64,000 bases of DNA from Streptomyces candidus (GTDB lineage: Bacteria; Actinomycetota; Actinomycetes; Streptomycetales; Streptomycetaceae). The translations under genes were made by a program, and so were the position numbers. The first letter of the stretch is position 1. Every line of letters starts with the position of its first letter. The stretch is from the NCBI RefSeq assembly GCF_014207445.1, contig NZ_JACHEM010000003.1, positions 372,001-436,000 of the forward strand, written 5' to 3'. The notes beneath the pieces are model-generated. The model was not told where the DNA came from, did no database searches, and worked only from the letters and a program-made list of their open reading frames with translations. Positions 45,464 to 54,378 of the stretch are shown here, piece after piece.

Positions 45464-45715
45464 TCAGACGCCCCCCACCGGCGGTGCGATGTCCGCGGGC
45501 GGGCCGAGCCACGGCTGGGTGACCGTCGCCCACACCAGGAACGCCACCAGCAGTGCCGCCGCCAGCGTCCACAGGGTCCGTCGCAGCACCCGCCGCCGAC
45601 GGCGCCTGCGCAGGCCGCGGGCCGTCGCCCGGGGGAGCAGGTCCGCGGGTACGGGCGGGTGCGCGGCCTCCGCGAGGAGGCGGCGCACCTGGTCCTCCTC
45701 CCGGCGCGGCGTCAC
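45464..45715 (-). CDS. Small single-pass membrane protein, coupled to sigma-like gene
   Basis: 83 residues. Basic N-terminal half (RRRRRRVLRRT) preceding one hydrophobic helix TLWTLAAALLVAFLVWATV. An acidic-basic start VTPRREEDQVRRLLAEAAHP suggests a cytoplasmic domain. GTG 45715 overlaps the upstream stop by 4 bp. In this arrangement it could restrain the sigma-like protein, but it lacks a recognisable anti-sigma motif. Confidence 0.72.
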   Translation of the reverse strand: MTPRREEDQVRRLLAEAAHPPVPADLLPRATARGLRRRRRRRVLRRTLWTLAAALLVAFLVWATVTQPWLGPPADIAPPVGGV

Positions 45716-46374
45716 GGTGCCACCACCGCGCGGGGAGCGCGGGCGTCCGGCTGAGGGTCCTGCGGGCCCTTGGGGTGCGACGCGACCGGGTTTCCGCGCG
45801 GGCCGCGCGTTCCGTGGGGCTGCTGCGGCTCCGGCGGGCTCTGCCGCGGCTTCGTCCGGGCGTCCAGGTGGGCTTCGTACAGCTGGGAGACGGCCCGGTT
45901 GCAGAGTGTCCGGACACGCTGGAGGGGCAGGCCGAGCTGGGCGGCGGTCTGTTCCTCCGCGACCCCTTCGTACAGCCGCAGCACCATGACCAGTCGTTCC
46001 CGCGGGGTGACGGTCTCCAGCGGGGCGACGTCCGGGCGCCGGTGCAGCAGGTGCAGACGCTGCCGGAGTCGCCACAGGTGCCAGTCGCGCCAGGCGCCGC
46101 GCGCGAAGCGGGCGACGAGGTCCTGGCGGGTGCGGTCGTACGGATCCTCGCCGCGCAGCCCCGCCCAGTGGGCGTACGTGCTGGCCAGGGCGGCGGCGAG
46201 GAGCTGCTGGGCGCGCGGGTTGGCTGCCGCCGGCTCGGCCGTGAGCAGGGTGGCGGTGTGCAGGAGCCGGCCCGCGGCGCCCGCGACGAAGGCCTCGAAC
46301 TCCGCCTCGTGGCACCGCCGCCTGGCCGCTTCGCGCTCGCGCACCGTGGCCTCCCGTCCGCCCGTGCGTCTCAT
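45712..46374 (-). CDS. Sigma-70-like regulatory protein (region 4 helix-turn-helix)
   Basis: 220 residues. FEAFVAGAAGRLLHTATLLTAEP and later VTPRERLVMVLRLYEGVAEEQTAAQLGLPLQRVRTLCNRAVSQLYE show region 2-like and region 4 helix-turn-helix elements of actinobacterial SigE-family ECF proteins. The region 2 core is weak. A Pro/Gln/Arg-rich tail follows. ATG 46374. It may act as a DNA-binding regulator rather than a full sigma factor. Confidence 0.8.
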   Translation of the reverse strand: MRRTGGREATVREREAARRRCHEAEFEAFVAGAAGRLLHTATLLTAEPAAANPRAQQLLAAALASTYAHWAGLRGEDPYDRTRQDLVARFARGAWRDWHLWRLRQRLHLLHRRPDVAPLETVTPRERLVMVLRLYEGVAEEQTAAQLGLPLQRVRTLCNRAVSQLYEAHLDARTKPRQSPPEPQQPHGTRGPRGNPVASHPKGPQDPQPDARAPRAVVAP

Positions 46375-46480
46375 ATGAGGACAGGGCGGGGGCGAGGTCA
46401 AGAGGCCGGTACGAGGTGCTTCGCGAGAGGCGTCGCGGGCGAGTGGCGCACCGACCGCGGGTGGTGGCCGGGCGGGGGTG

Positions 46481-46984
46481 TCAGCCGTCCGTGGGGTTCT
46501 CGATCAGATGTGCCGACTGGCGGGCGGAGAGCGCCGAGTTGAAGCGGGTCAGCAGCGTCGTGAACGCCTCCCGCTCGTCCTCGCTCCAGCCGTCCGTCAC
46601 CTGGGCCATCAGCTGGCGCCGCGAGGACCGCACCTCGTCCAGCCGGGCCTGTCCGCGCGGGGAGAGCTGGAGTACGACGGCCCGGCCGTCCTCGGGGTGC
46701 GAGGCGCGCTTCACCAGGCCGCCGTCGACGAGCGGCGCGACCTGGCGGGTCACGGTCGAGGAGTCGATGCCCATGCCCGCGGCGAGCGCCTTGACGCCCA
46801 TCGGGCCTTCCTGGTCGAGACGGTTGAGCAGCAGGTAGGCGGCACGGTCCATCGAGTTGCGGACCTGGCCGAGGCCGCCGAGGCGGGTCTGTTCCGCACG
46901 CCGGGCGAAGACGGCCACCTCGTGCTGAAGCGCATCGAGGAGACCGGCGGCCGGTTCGCTCGTCATGTCCTGGGTGGGGGGCAT
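46481..46984 (-). CDS. MarR-family transcriptional regulator
   Basis: 167 residues. Winged helix: GLGQVRNSMDRAAYLLLNRLDQEG, VKALAAGMGIDSSTVTRQVAPLVDGGLVKRASHPEDGRAVVLQLSPRG. ATG 46984 (alternative ATG 46966). Divergent from ilvA with a 154-bp shared promoter region, so control of that gene or of itself is possible. Confidence 0.92.
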   Translation of the reverse strand: MPPTQDMTSEPAAGLLDALQHEVAVFARRAEQTRLGGLGQVRNSMDRAAYLLLNRLDQEGPMGVKALAAGMGIDSSTVTRQVAPLVDGGLVKRASHPEDGRAVVLQLSPRGQARLDEVRSSRRQLMAQVTDGWSEDEREAFTTLLTRFNSALSARQSAHLIENPTDG

Positions 46985-47138
46985 GGCTCGGGCTCTCTTC
47001 GTACGGTGGTCAGGTTGGTGGGGCAAGGGTACGCGGACCTTGCCGGACACGTACCGGCGCTGCGTGAACCGGTGGCCGGGGACAGGAGTGCGCCGGACCG
47101 CGAGCGCCCGCCCGGTCCGTGGCTGCCAGACTTGCCGC

Positions 47139-48380
47139 ATGAGCTTCCGCACCCTCGGCCACGTCCGTGTCCCCGCCCCCGGCCTCATCCTCGACGACGT
47201 GCGCGGCGCGCAGAAGATGCTCGCCGGCGTTGCCAGGTGCACCCCCATGGAGGGCAGCCGGCACCTCACGCATCTGGTCGGTTCGCCCGTCCACCTCAAG
47301 TGCGAGAACCTCCAGCGCACCGGTTCCTTCAAGCTGCGCGGCGCGTACATCCGCATCGCCGGGCTGTCCCCGGAGGAGCGGGCGGCCGGGGTGGTCGCGG
47401 CCAGCGCGGGCAACCACGCACAGGGCGTCGCCCTGGCCTCTTCGCTGCTCGGCGTGCGGTCCACCGTGTTCATGCCGGTCGGCGCGCCCCTCCCGAAGGT
47501 GGCGGCCACCCGGGAGTACGGCGCGGAGGTGAGGCTGCACGGGCAGGTCGTCGACGAGACGCTGGCCGCGGCGCAGCAGTACGCCCGTCGGACCGGTGCC
47601 GTCTTCATCCATCCCTTCGACCACCCGGACGTGATCGCGGGGCAGGGCACGGTGGGGCTGGAGATCCTGGAGCAGTGCCCCGAGGTGCGCACCATCGTGG
47701 TCGGCGTGGGCGGGGGCGGGCTGGCCGCGGGCGTGGCGGTCGCGGTGAAGGTGCTGCGGCCGGACGTACGGATCGTGGGCGTGCAGGCCGAGGGCGCGGC
47801 CAGTTACCCGCCGTCGCTCGCGGCCGGGCGGCCGGTGGCGCTGGAATCGGTGCAGACGATGGCCGACGGCATCAAGGTCGGCCGGCCGGGGGACGTGCCG
47901 TTCGCGCTGGTCGAGGAACTGGTCGACGAGGTGCGGACGGTGAGCGAGGACGAGCTGTCCAGCGCGCTGCTGCTGTGCCTGGAGCGCGCCAAGCTGGTCG
48001 TGGAGCCGGCCGGGGCGAGCCCGGTGGCCGCGCTGCTGAGCCGGCCGGAGTCCTTCGAGGGTCCGGTGGTGGCGGTTCTGTCGGGCGGGAACGTCGATCC
48101 GCTTCTGATGCAGCGGACCCTGCGGCACGGTATGGCCGCAGCGGGCCGTTATCTGTCGCTGCGGTTGCGTTTGACGGACCGTCCGGGGGCGCTCGCGAAT
48201 CTTCTGGGGGTGTTGTCAGTGGTGGACGCTAACGTCGTCGACGTGAGCCACGCACGGACCGATCCGCGGCTGGGACTCACCGAGGTGGAGGTGGAGGTGC
48301 AGCTGGAGACGAAGGGTCCGGAGCACTGCGCGGAGGTGCGCGGCGCACTGCGCGAGGCCGGGTACCGGGTCGTGTCGTAG
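47139..48380 (+). CDS. ilvA: Threonine ammonia-lyase (threonine dehydratase)
   Basis: A 413-residue PLP fold-type II enzyme converting L-threonine to 2-oxobutyrate for isoleucine synthesis or catabolism. PLP Lys65 in RTGSFKLRGAY, SAGNHAQGVALAS, GVGGGGLAAGVA. The C-terminal 80 residues form one ACT-like regulatory domain (LRLTDRPGALANLLGVLSVVDANVVDV), shorter than biosynthetic E. coli IlvA. ATG 47139 with no clear Shine-Dalgarno. Confidence 0.93.
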   Translation: MSFRTLGHVRVPAPGLILDDVRGAQKMLAGVARCTPMEGSRHLTHLVGSPVHLKCENLQRTGSFKLRGAYIRIAGLSPEERAAGVVAASAGNHAQGVALASSLLGVRSTVFMPVGAPLPKVAATREYGAEVRLHGQVVDETLAAAQQYARRTGAVFIHPFDHPDVIAGQGTVGLEILEQCPEVRTIVVGVGGGGLAAGVAVAVKVLRPDVRIVGVQAEGAASYPPSLAAGRPVALESVQTMADGIKVGRPGDVPFALVEELVDEVRTVSEDELSSALLLCLERAKLVVEPAGASPVAALLSRPESFEGPVVAVLSGGNVDPLLMQRTLRHGMAAAGRYLSLRLRLTDRPGALANLLGVLSVVDANVVDVSHARTDPRLGLTEVEVEVQLETKGPEHCAEVRGALREAGYRVVS

Positions 48381-48584
48381 GGGTGGGCGTACGGGCGGTC
48401 CGCACGAGCCCCCGGGGGCTCCCGCGAACCCCGTAAATCCCTTTCCGCGACGCGATGTATCGCGTTAGGGTGTGCCGCGCGCTGCCCCGGGCGGCGCTTC
48501 CGCTCCCTGTGCTCGCCGGGCGGTGCACAACCGGCAAATCCAATATTTCGCGTGAGGAACCACCCGACAACTGGGGGACCCCCT

Positions 48585-49565
48585 ATGCCAGGCGCCATCT
48601 ATGCCGAGGGTCTGGTCAAGACCTTCGGCGACGTCAAAGCCCTGGGAGGCGTCGATCTCGACGTCCCCGAGGGCACCGTGCTGGGGCTGCTCGGGCCCAA
48701 CGGCGCGGGCAAGACCACGGCCGTCCGCGTCCTGACCACCCTGCTCCGGCCCGACAGCGGCCAGGCGTTCGTGGCGGGCATCGACGTACTGAAGCATCCC
48801 AACGAGGTACGGCGCTCGATCGGCCTGTCCGGCCAGTTCGCCGCCGTCGACGAATATCTCACCGGCCGCGAGAACCTCCAGATGGTCGGGCAGCTCTACC
48901 AGATGTCCAAGAAGGCGTCCAAGGTCCGCGCGGACGAACTCCTGGAGCGCTTCAACCTCTCCGAGGCCGCCGACCGTACGGCCAAGACGTACTCCGGCGG
49001 CATGCGCCGCCGGCTCGACCTCGCGGCGGCCCTCGTGGTCTCCCCGCCGGTCATGTTCATGGACGAGCCGACCACCGGACTCGACCCGCGCAACCGGCAG
49101 CAACTCTGGGAGGTCATCCAGGAGTTGGTGGCCGGCGGCACCACCCTCCTGCTCACCACCCAGTACCTGGAGGAGGCCGACCACCTCGCGCACGACATCT
49201 GCGTCATCGACCACGGCAAGGTCATCGAGCGTGGCACCTCCGACCAGCTCAAGGCCCGTACCGGCGGCGAACGCATCGAGGTCGTCGTCCACGCGCGCGA
49301 CCACATCGTGATCGCGGACGAGGTCCTGCGCGGCTTCGGCAAGGGCGACACCAAGGTCGAGCAGCACACCCGCAAGCTGACCGTCCCGGTCACCGGCGGC
49401 GCCAAGCTCCTCGCCGAGGTCATCCGCGAACTCGACGCACGGGGGGTCGAGATCGACGACATCGGGCTGCGGCGCCCCACCCTCGACGACGTGTTCATCT
49501 CCCTGACGGGGCACGCCGCCGAGGTCGACGAGACGGAGAACGCCGAGGAGGTGGGCAAGAAGTGA
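48585..49565 (+). CDS. Daunorubicin-resistance-type ABC exporter ATPase (DrrA-like)
   Basis: 326 residues. Walker A LLGPNGAGKTT, signature YSGGMRRRLDLAAAL, Walker B VMFMDEPTTGLDP, H-loop LTTQYLEEAD, and the DrrA C-terminal domain with LRRPTLDDVFISLTG. ATG 48585 is preceded by GGGGGA. Overlaps the permease gene by 4 bp. Exports a hydrophobic compound; substrate unknown. Confidence 0.93.
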   Translation: MPGAIYAEGLVKTFGDVKALGGVDLDVPEGTVLGLLGPNGAGKTTAVRVLTTLLRPDSGQAFVAGIDVLKHPNEVRRSIGLSGQFAAVDEYLTGRENLQMVGQLYQMSKKASKVRADELLERFNLSEAADRTAKTYSGGMRRRLDLAAALVVSPPVMFMDEPTTGLDPRNRQQLWEVIQELVAGGTTLLLTTQYLEEADHLAHDICVIDHGKVIERGTSDQLKARTGGERIEVVVHARDHIVIADEVLRGFGKGDTKVEQHTRKLTVPVTGGAKLLAEVIRELDARGVEIDDIGLRRPTLDDVFISLTGHAAEVDETENAEEVGKK

Positions 49566-50434
49566 GCACCGAGACCATGCCGGCCAAGTCGCTGGCGCCC
49601 GTGGCCAGGGGCGGGCTCGCCCAGTCGGTCACCGACTCGCTGACCATCGCCAAGCGGAACCTGATCCGGATGATGCGCATTCCGGAGATGGTCATCTTCG
49701 GGCTGATCCAGCCGATCATGTTCGTGGTGCTGTTCACCTACGTGTTCGGCGGCTCGATCAACATTCCGGGGGCCGACGCGGGGAATCTCAAGCAGGCCTA
49801 CAAGGACTTCCTGATGGCGGGCATCTTCGCGCAGACGGTCACCTTCGCGACCGCCGGCGCGGGAGCGGGCATCGCCGACGACATGCACAAGGGCCTCATC
49901 GACCGCTTCCGGTCGCTGCCCATGGCGCGCGGCGCGGTCCTCACCGGCCGCACCCTCGCCGACCTCGTGCAGACGGCGCTCACGCTGGTCGTGCTGGCCG
50001 CGGTCGCCCTGCTGATCGGCTGGCGAGCCCACGAGGCCATCCCCAAGGTGCTGGCGGGCTTCGCCCTGCTGCTCCTCCTCGGGTACGCGTTCTCCTGGAT
50101 CGGCGCACTCATCGGCCTGTCCGTACGGACCCCGGAGGCGGCCACCTCGGGCGGTCTGATCTGGCTCTTCCCGCTGACCTTCATCTCGAACGCCTTCGTG
50201 CCGGTCGACGGGATGCCGTCGTTCCTCCAGCACGTCGCCGAGTGGAACCCGTTCAGTGCGACGGTGCAGGCGGCCCGGGAGCTCTTCGGCAACACCATCG
50301 AGGGCCGGCCGGTCTCCGTCACGGGAGCCTGGCCGATGGAACACCCGGTCCTGGCCTCGCTGATCTGGTCGGTACTGATCATCCTGGTCTTCCGGACCCT
50401 GGCGGTCCGCAAGTACCGCTCGGCGACCGTCTGA
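49562..50434 (+). CDS. DrrB-like ABC-2 permease
   Basis: 290 residues with six helices, beginning after IAKRNLIRMMRIPEMVIFGLIQPIMFVVLFTYVFGG. ABC-2 signature FSWIGALIGLSVRTPEAATSGGLIWLFPLTFISNAFVP, then LQHVAEWNPFSATVQAARELFG, typical of DrrB/OleC5-type permeases. GTG 49562 overlaps the ATPase stop. Forms the exporter with the preceding ATPase. Confidence 0.93.
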   Translation: MSTETMPAKSLAPVARGGLAQSVTDSLTIAKRNLIRMMRIPEMVIFGLIQPIMFVVLFTYVFGGSINIPGADAGNLKQAYKDFLMAGIFAQTVTFATAGAGAGIADDMHKGLIDRFRSLPMARGAVLTGRTLADLVQTALTLVVLAAVALLIGWRAHEAIPKVLAGFALLLLLGYAFSWIGALIGLSVRTPEAATSGGLIWLFPLTFISNAFVPVDGMPSFLQHVAEWNPFSATVQAARELFGNTIEGRPVSVTGAWPMEHPVLASLIWSVLIILVFRTLAVRKYRSATV

Positions 50435-50448
50435 CCCGTAACCGCACG

Positions 50449-50491
50449 CGCGAGTGCCCCCGGCTGCCACTGGCGGCCGGGGGCACTCGCG
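50449..50491. terminator. Bidirectional terminator between the exporter and greA
   Basis: CGCGAGTGCCCCCGGC (50449-50464) and its exact complement GCCGGGGGCACTCGCG (50476-50491) form a 16-bp stem in a convergent gap. Confidence 0.88.
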
Positions 50492-50523
50492 TACGTACGG
50501 GCGACGCGGGTACGCGGGGGACG

Positions 50524-51021
50524 TCAGCCCTGGTACGGCGTCGCCTCCAGGATCCGCACCATGGCCTTCTTGCCGTTCGGCAGCTCGTACTCGGCGTCCT
50601 CGCCGACCTTCTTGCCGATCACGCCGGTGCCCAGCGGGGACTGCGGCGAGAACGTCTCGATGTCGGAGGTCGGGTACTCCCGCGAGGCGAGCAGGAACGT
50701 CATCGTGTCGTTCTCGTCGCCGTCGAACGCGATCTTGACGACCATGCCGGGCGCCGCCTCGCCGCTCTTCGCCGGGGCCTCGCCGACCTTCGCGCGCTCC
50801 AGGAGCTGCTTCAGCTGACGGATGCGGAGCTCCTGCTTGCCCTGCTCCTCCTTGGCCGCGTGGTACCCGCCGTTCTCACGGAGGTCGCCCTCCTCACGGG
50901 CCGCCGCGATCTTCGCAGTGATCTCACCGCGCGCCGGACCCGACAGGTACTCCAGCTCTTCCACGAGCTTGTTGTACGACTCCTGGGTCAGCCAGGTGAC
51001 GTCGTCGCTGGTCTGGGTCAC
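50524..51021 (-). CDS. greA: Transcription elongation factor GreA
   Basis: 165 residues; stimulates transcript cleavage by backtracked RNA polymerase. N-terminal coiled coil (LTQESYNKLVEELEYLSGPARGEITAKIAAAREEGDLRENGGYHAAK) carries the acidic tip (EEGDLREN). The C-terminal FKBP-like domain ends GPNG-type ELPNGKKAMVRILEATPY. GTG 51021 with GGAG upstream. Confidence 0.96.
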   Translation of the reverse strand: MTQTSDDVTWLTQESYNKLVEELEYLSGPARGEITAKIAAAREEGDLRENGGYHAAKEEQGKQELRIRQLKQLLERAKVGEAPAKSGEAAPGMVVKIAFDGDENDTMTFLLASREYPTSDIETFSPQSPLGTGVIGKKVGEDAEYELPNGKKAMVRILEATPYQG

Positions 51022-51197
51022 AGGTGCTCCTCGAAGTTACGGATAACAAAGCATCGCCCTACCCCAGAAGGATGTGCCTCCACGGGCGGGCGAAACCACG
51101 AGCCTAACAATTCGTTCCCCCCGAGGGGAGGAGAAAAACCGTAACAGGCGCATCATCGCAGCTCAGAGCGTTCAAGCCCGCTTCGGGGAGGGCCGCG

Positions 51198-51626
51198 TCA
51201 CTGCCTGTCGGCGGTGCAGCTCAGCAGTTCCGCGCTGGTCGCCTTCGTCGTCGTGCGGATCGGATAGATCTCGTCGATCCGGCTCTGGCCCCGCTGGTCG
51301 ATGCGTACGTCCTTGCGGCCGACCTCGGCGCCGCTGCGGGCCAGCGCGCGCACCGTGCACGTCCCGGTGACGTCGGCACCCTTGCGGATCTCCAGGTGGA
51401 CCCGCACCTCGGTGTCCGAGGACTTCAGGTCGAACTTGATCAGCTCGGCGCTGATCTGCTGCTTGGTGATGTAGCCGTACCCGATCCAGCCGACCAGCGC
51501 GAGCAGCAGCGTCCCCAGCACGGCGCCCGTGATCTTCAGCTTGCGGTCCGTGCGGGCGTCGGCGGACGCTGAGCGGCCGTAACGGCCCTCGGGAGCGCCG
51601 GGAGCGCTGTCGCCTACCGCGTTCAT
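51198..51626 (-). CDS. DUF4307 membrane protein
   Basis: 142 residues: a Gly/Pro-rich N-terminus, one membrane helix (ITGAVLGTLLLALVGWIGYGYI), and an extracytoplasmic beta-rich domain (SAELIKFDLKSSDTEVRVHLEIRK, TCTVRALARSGAEVG) with two Cys that may pair. This is the usual actinobacterial DUF4307 layout. Divergent from mca, as in other actinobacteria. Function unknown. Confidence 0.88.
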   Translation of the reverse strand: MNAVGDSAPGAPEGRYGRSASADARTDRKLKITGAVLGTLLLALVGWIGYGYITKQQISAELIKFDLKSSDTEVRVHLEIRKGADVTGTCTVRALARSGAEVGRKDVRIDQRGQSRIDEIYPIRTTTKATSAELLSCTADRQ

Positions 51627-51748
51627 GATGTGTTCCTCCGGCCGTGCGGGAATCCAGGAATATTTTCCGCCCCCGGTTCGGTCAATATAGAAGCCGCACC
51701 ATTGCGCCGGATCACCGAGGGCGCCGGATCACACGAGGATCGAGAGTC

Positions 51749-52630
51749 TTGACTGAGCAGCTGCGCTTGATGGCCGTGCACGCCCACCCCGACGACGAGT
51801 CGAGCAAGGGTGCCGCCACGATGGCGAAGTACGTGTCCGAGGGGGTGGACGTGCACGTCGTGACCTGCACCGGCGGGGAGCGCGGCTCCATCCTCAATCC
51901 GAAGCTCCAGGGCGACAAGTACATCGAGGAGCACATCCACGAGGTGCGCGCCAAGGAGATGGCCGAGGCCCGCGAGATCCTCGGCGTCAAGCAGGAGTGG
52001 CTCGGCTTCGTCGACTCGGGCCTGCCCGAGGGCGACCCGCTGCCGCCGCTGCCCGAGGGCTGCTTCGCCCTGGAGGACGTCGACGAGGCGGCCGGCCGCC
52101 TGGTGAGGTCCATCCGCGCCTTCCGCCCCCAGGTCGTCACCACGTACGACGAGAACGGCGGCTACCCGCACCCCGACCACATCATGACCCACAAGATCAC
52201 GATGGTGGCCTTCGACGGGGCGGCCGACGCGGCGGCGTACCCGGAGGAGGAGTTCGGCCCGGTCTGGCAGCCGATGAAGCTCTACTACAACCAGGGCTTC
52301 AACAAGCCGCGCACCGTCGCCCTGCACGAGGCGCTGCTGTCGCGCGGCATGGAGTCGCCGTACGGGGACTGGCTCAAGCGCTGGGAGGAGTTCCAGCGCG
52401 ACGAGCGCACGCTGACCACCTTCGTGCCCGCCTCCGAGTTCTTCGAGATCCGGGACAAGGCGCTCATCGCGCACGCCACGCAGATCGACCCGGACGGCGG
52501 CTGGTTCCGCATCCCGATGGACCTCCAGAAGGAGGTCTGGCCGACCGAGGACTACGAGCTCGCGAAGTCCCTGGTGCCCACGTCCCTCCCCGAGAGCGAC
52601 CTCTTTGCGGGCATCCGCGACAATGCCTAG
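51749..52630 (+). CDS. mca: Mycothiol S-conjugate amidase
   Basis: 293 residues. It cleaves mycothiol-toxin conjugates to a mercapturate and GlcN-Ins, detoxifying electrophiles and antibiotics. Zinc motif HAHPDDE (His13, Asp15-Asp16) and the second metal/catalytic motif GYPHPDHIMTH near 145. Also TGGERGSILNP and FEIRDKALIAHATQIDP. The start is TTG 51749, fixed by the conserved N-terminus (LTEQLRLMAVHAHPDDE), with GAGG upstream. Its presence shows that the host uses mycothiol. Confidence 0.96.
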   Translation: MTEQLRLMAVHAHPDDESSKGAATMAKYVSEGVDVHVVTCTGGERGSILNPKLQGDKYIEEHIHEVRAKEMAEAREILGVKQEWLGFVDSGLPEGDPLPPLPEGCFALEDVDEAAGRLVRSIRAFRPQVVTTYDENGGYPHPDHIMTHKITMVAFDGAADAAAYPEEEFGPVWQPMKLYYNQGFNKPRTVALHEALLSRGMESPYGDWLKRWEEFQRDERTLTTFVPASEFFEIRDKALIAHATQIDPDGGWFRIPMDLQKEVWPTEDYELAKSLVPTSLPESDLFAGIRDNA

Positions 52631-52948
52631 GTGAACGTTTCCCAGGCAATGACTCAGCTCGTGTCGCTCGCCGCCGACGACACCTTCGACAAGAACAAGG
52701 TGACGCCGGGAGTCCTCGGCTTCCTCGTGTTCGCAGCGCTGGCGGTCGGTGTGTGGGCGCTGATGAAGTCGATGAACCGGCACATGGGGAAGGTCTCCTT
52801 CCAGGAGGCGCCGGACCCGGGCGCTCCGGTCGCGGGACCCGAGGGCGGCGAGGGCGGGGCGAAGAAGGCGGCGGCGGGGACCGCCCCGGCCGAGCCGTCC
52901 GGTTCCCGGTCCGGGGGACCGGACCGGGGCCCCGGCAAGAAGAATTAG
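52631..52948 (+). CDS. Small membrane protein downstream of mca
   Basis: 105 residues. VTPGVLGFLVFAALAVGVWALMKSM forms one membrane helix, followed by a basic stretch (NRHMGKV) and a Gly/Pro/Ala-rich tail ending PGKKN. GTG 52631 directly abuts the mca stop codon, so translation is coupled. Conserved next to mca in Streptomyces; function unknown. Confidence 0.8.
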   Translation: MNVSQAMTQLVSLAADDTFDKNKVTPGVLGFLVFAALAVGVWALMKSMNRHMGKVSFQEAPDPGAPVAGPEGGEGGAKKAAAGTAPAEPSGSRSGGPDRGPGKKN

Positions 52949-53185
52949 CGCCCCGCCCGGCCACCGGAAGCAGGGGCTGCCGGCAGCACGAACCGCACGC
53001 GAGCCGGGCCACTGTCCGGCCGGTCGGCGGTCGACTCCCCGGCCGCCGGCCGCCCGGCCTTCGACGGCGCCGTCGGGCGGTGGCGTGCGGCCCGCTCGGG
53101 GCGCCTCGGCGAGGGCGAGTGCGGGCACCGGCGCTCCCGCATGGCGAGAACCTGGCGCATGGACGCGGCGGGCGAGCGCCCGGAC
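52949..53185. other. Intergenic region before a gene remnant
   Basis: 237 bp of GC-rich DNA with no believable frame. It lies where the core gene order breaks off. Composition changes toward the remnant and the following accessory genes. Confidence 0.4.
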
Positions 53186-53325
53186 CATGAGACGCCCCCG
53201 CCTCCTCCCGCACGCGGACATCCGGTCGACGATGGCCCTGGTCCGCCGAGGACTTCGAGGAGGCGCGCAGGCGGGCGGTGCCGGCGCTGCTGAGCGGGGG
53301 ACTCCTCCTGCTCACCGCTGGTGCC
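53186..53325 (+). pseudogene. Eroded N-terminal fragment of a DUF255/thioredoxin-domain (YyaL-like) gene
   Basis: Read with small indels, the plus strand spells the conserved start of DUF255 proteins: HET, PxLL-HAD, VD-WPWSAEDFEEARRRAVPALLS, then SSC and H-WC of the SxGYSxCHWCH active site. The intact stretch WSAEDFEEARRRAVPALLS (about 53249-53305) is followed by a frameshift. Nothing of the remaining ~600 residues follows. In related genomes a thioredoxin-domain gene follows mca (recall), so this is probably its relic. Confidence 0.6.
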
Positions 53326-53585
53326 AGTGGCAGGACAACGTCCGGTCCGGTTCGTGGTGCCCGGTCCGCGCGACGGCGGTGTCTCGGGATGGGCCCGGCC
53401 CTACCAGGCACCGAAGGGCGGCGAGTGCGCCACGGTGGTGCCCTGCCCTGCCGGGCCGGCTCGGCGAGGAAATCGGGTTTTCTCTTGCCGGTGTCGCGGC
53501 GTCGGTGCGCATCGACGTCCGAAAGATCTGCTGAGGCCGCTTTCCGGGCCTTCCTCCGGTGCGGTTCCCCGGCAGTAGGGACACG
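53326..53585. other. Intergenic/junction DNA with no gene seen
   Basis: 260 bp between the DUF255 relic and the flavin reductase gene. I see no tRNA end, transposase fragment or direct repeat that would mark an attachment site. Confidence 0.4.
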
Positions 53586-54098
53586 CTAAGCCAGCGCGTG
53601 GCTCAACGCAGCGAGCGAGTGGAAGCCCCTGCCGTACCAGACGAGCGGGCTGCCGTCTCCGCATACCGCCTCCGCCACCCGCCCCACCAGAATCGTGTGG
53701 TCTCCCGAGTCGTATTGCGCGTTCGTCTCACATTCGAGGGTGCACAACGCGCCATGAATCAGGGGCGTCCCATGGTCGGTGCGCGTGACAGCTACATCCT
53801 GGAACTTGTCGTCCGACGAGCTCGCGAAGCGTTGCGCCAACGTCCCCTGGCCGGAAGCGAGAATGCTGACTCCGAAGCGGTGTTCCTGCCGAAACACCGG
53901 GTGACAGCGTGCGCTCCGGGCTATGCAGACCAGCACCAGCGGAGGATCGAGGGAAACAGAGGTGAAGGAACTCGCAGTGAAGCCGTGATCTGTGCCATTT
54001 CTGTCAGTCGTTGTCACAATGGCGATTCCCGATGTGAACCGGGCCATGGCGGCACGAAATTCCTGCGAGGTCACTACGGGTGATGCGGTCACGAACAC
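53586..54098 (-). CDS. Flavin reductase (HpaC-like)
   Basis: 170 residues of the FMN-binding split-barrel flavin reductase family: FRAAMARFTSGIAIVTT, GFTASSFTSVSLDPPLVLVCIA, FGVSILASGQGTLAQRFAS, GDHTILVGRVAEAV, PLVWYGRGFHSL. It would supply reduced flavin to the monooxygenase encoded upstream. GTG 54098 (alternatively GTG 54092); GAAGGGAA lies just before. A 280-bp gap with a terminator separates it from the monooxygenase, so it may have its own promoter. Confidence 0.92.
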   Translation of the reverse strand: MFVTASPVVTSQEFRAAMARFTSGIAIVTTTDRNGTDHGFTASSFTSVSLDPPLVLVCIARSARCHPVFRQEHRFGVSILASGQGTLAQRFASSSDDKFQDVAVTRTDHGTPLIHGALCTLECETNAQYDSGDHTILVGRVAEAVCGDGSPLVWYGRGFHSLAALSHALA

Positions 54099-54257
54099 AG
54101 TTCCCTTCTTGCATGACGCGGCCGGCAGTGGCGATCGTGTGGGGTGGCAGCTGTGAGTCTTGATCGTGGCGCTGTCTGTGCAGGTCAGGGAGTAGCGGGC
54201 GGGGATGGTGGAATGGGCGCCCTGGAAGGGGAGTTGGCGGGTGCGGAGGTGCCGAAG

Positions 54258-54293
54258 CACGGCAGGGGCGCTGTGCCCGTCGCCCCTGCCGTG
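54258..54293. terminator. Hairpin terminator downstream of the monooxygenase gene
   Basis: CACGGCAGGGGCG (54258-54270), 10-nt loop, CGCCCCTGCCGTG (54281-54293), perfect 13 bp. On the minus strand it lies about 85 bp after the monooxygenase stop, and ends the long minus-strand operon or attenuates it before the flavin reductase gene. Confidence 0.8.
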
Positions 54294-54378
54294 ACACGTC
54301 CCAGCTGATCGGCTGCTGCCGCGCTGGGGCCGCCGCGATCGTCGAACCCTGGGGAGGGTGCCAACGGGTTCTTCGATG

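Noticed and set aside
54100..54257. Hidden RiPP precursor before the flavin reductase gene
   Set aside because: A minus-strand stretch (KTHSCHPTRSPLP) looked peptide-like, but it has no start with a ribosome binding site and no leader motif.
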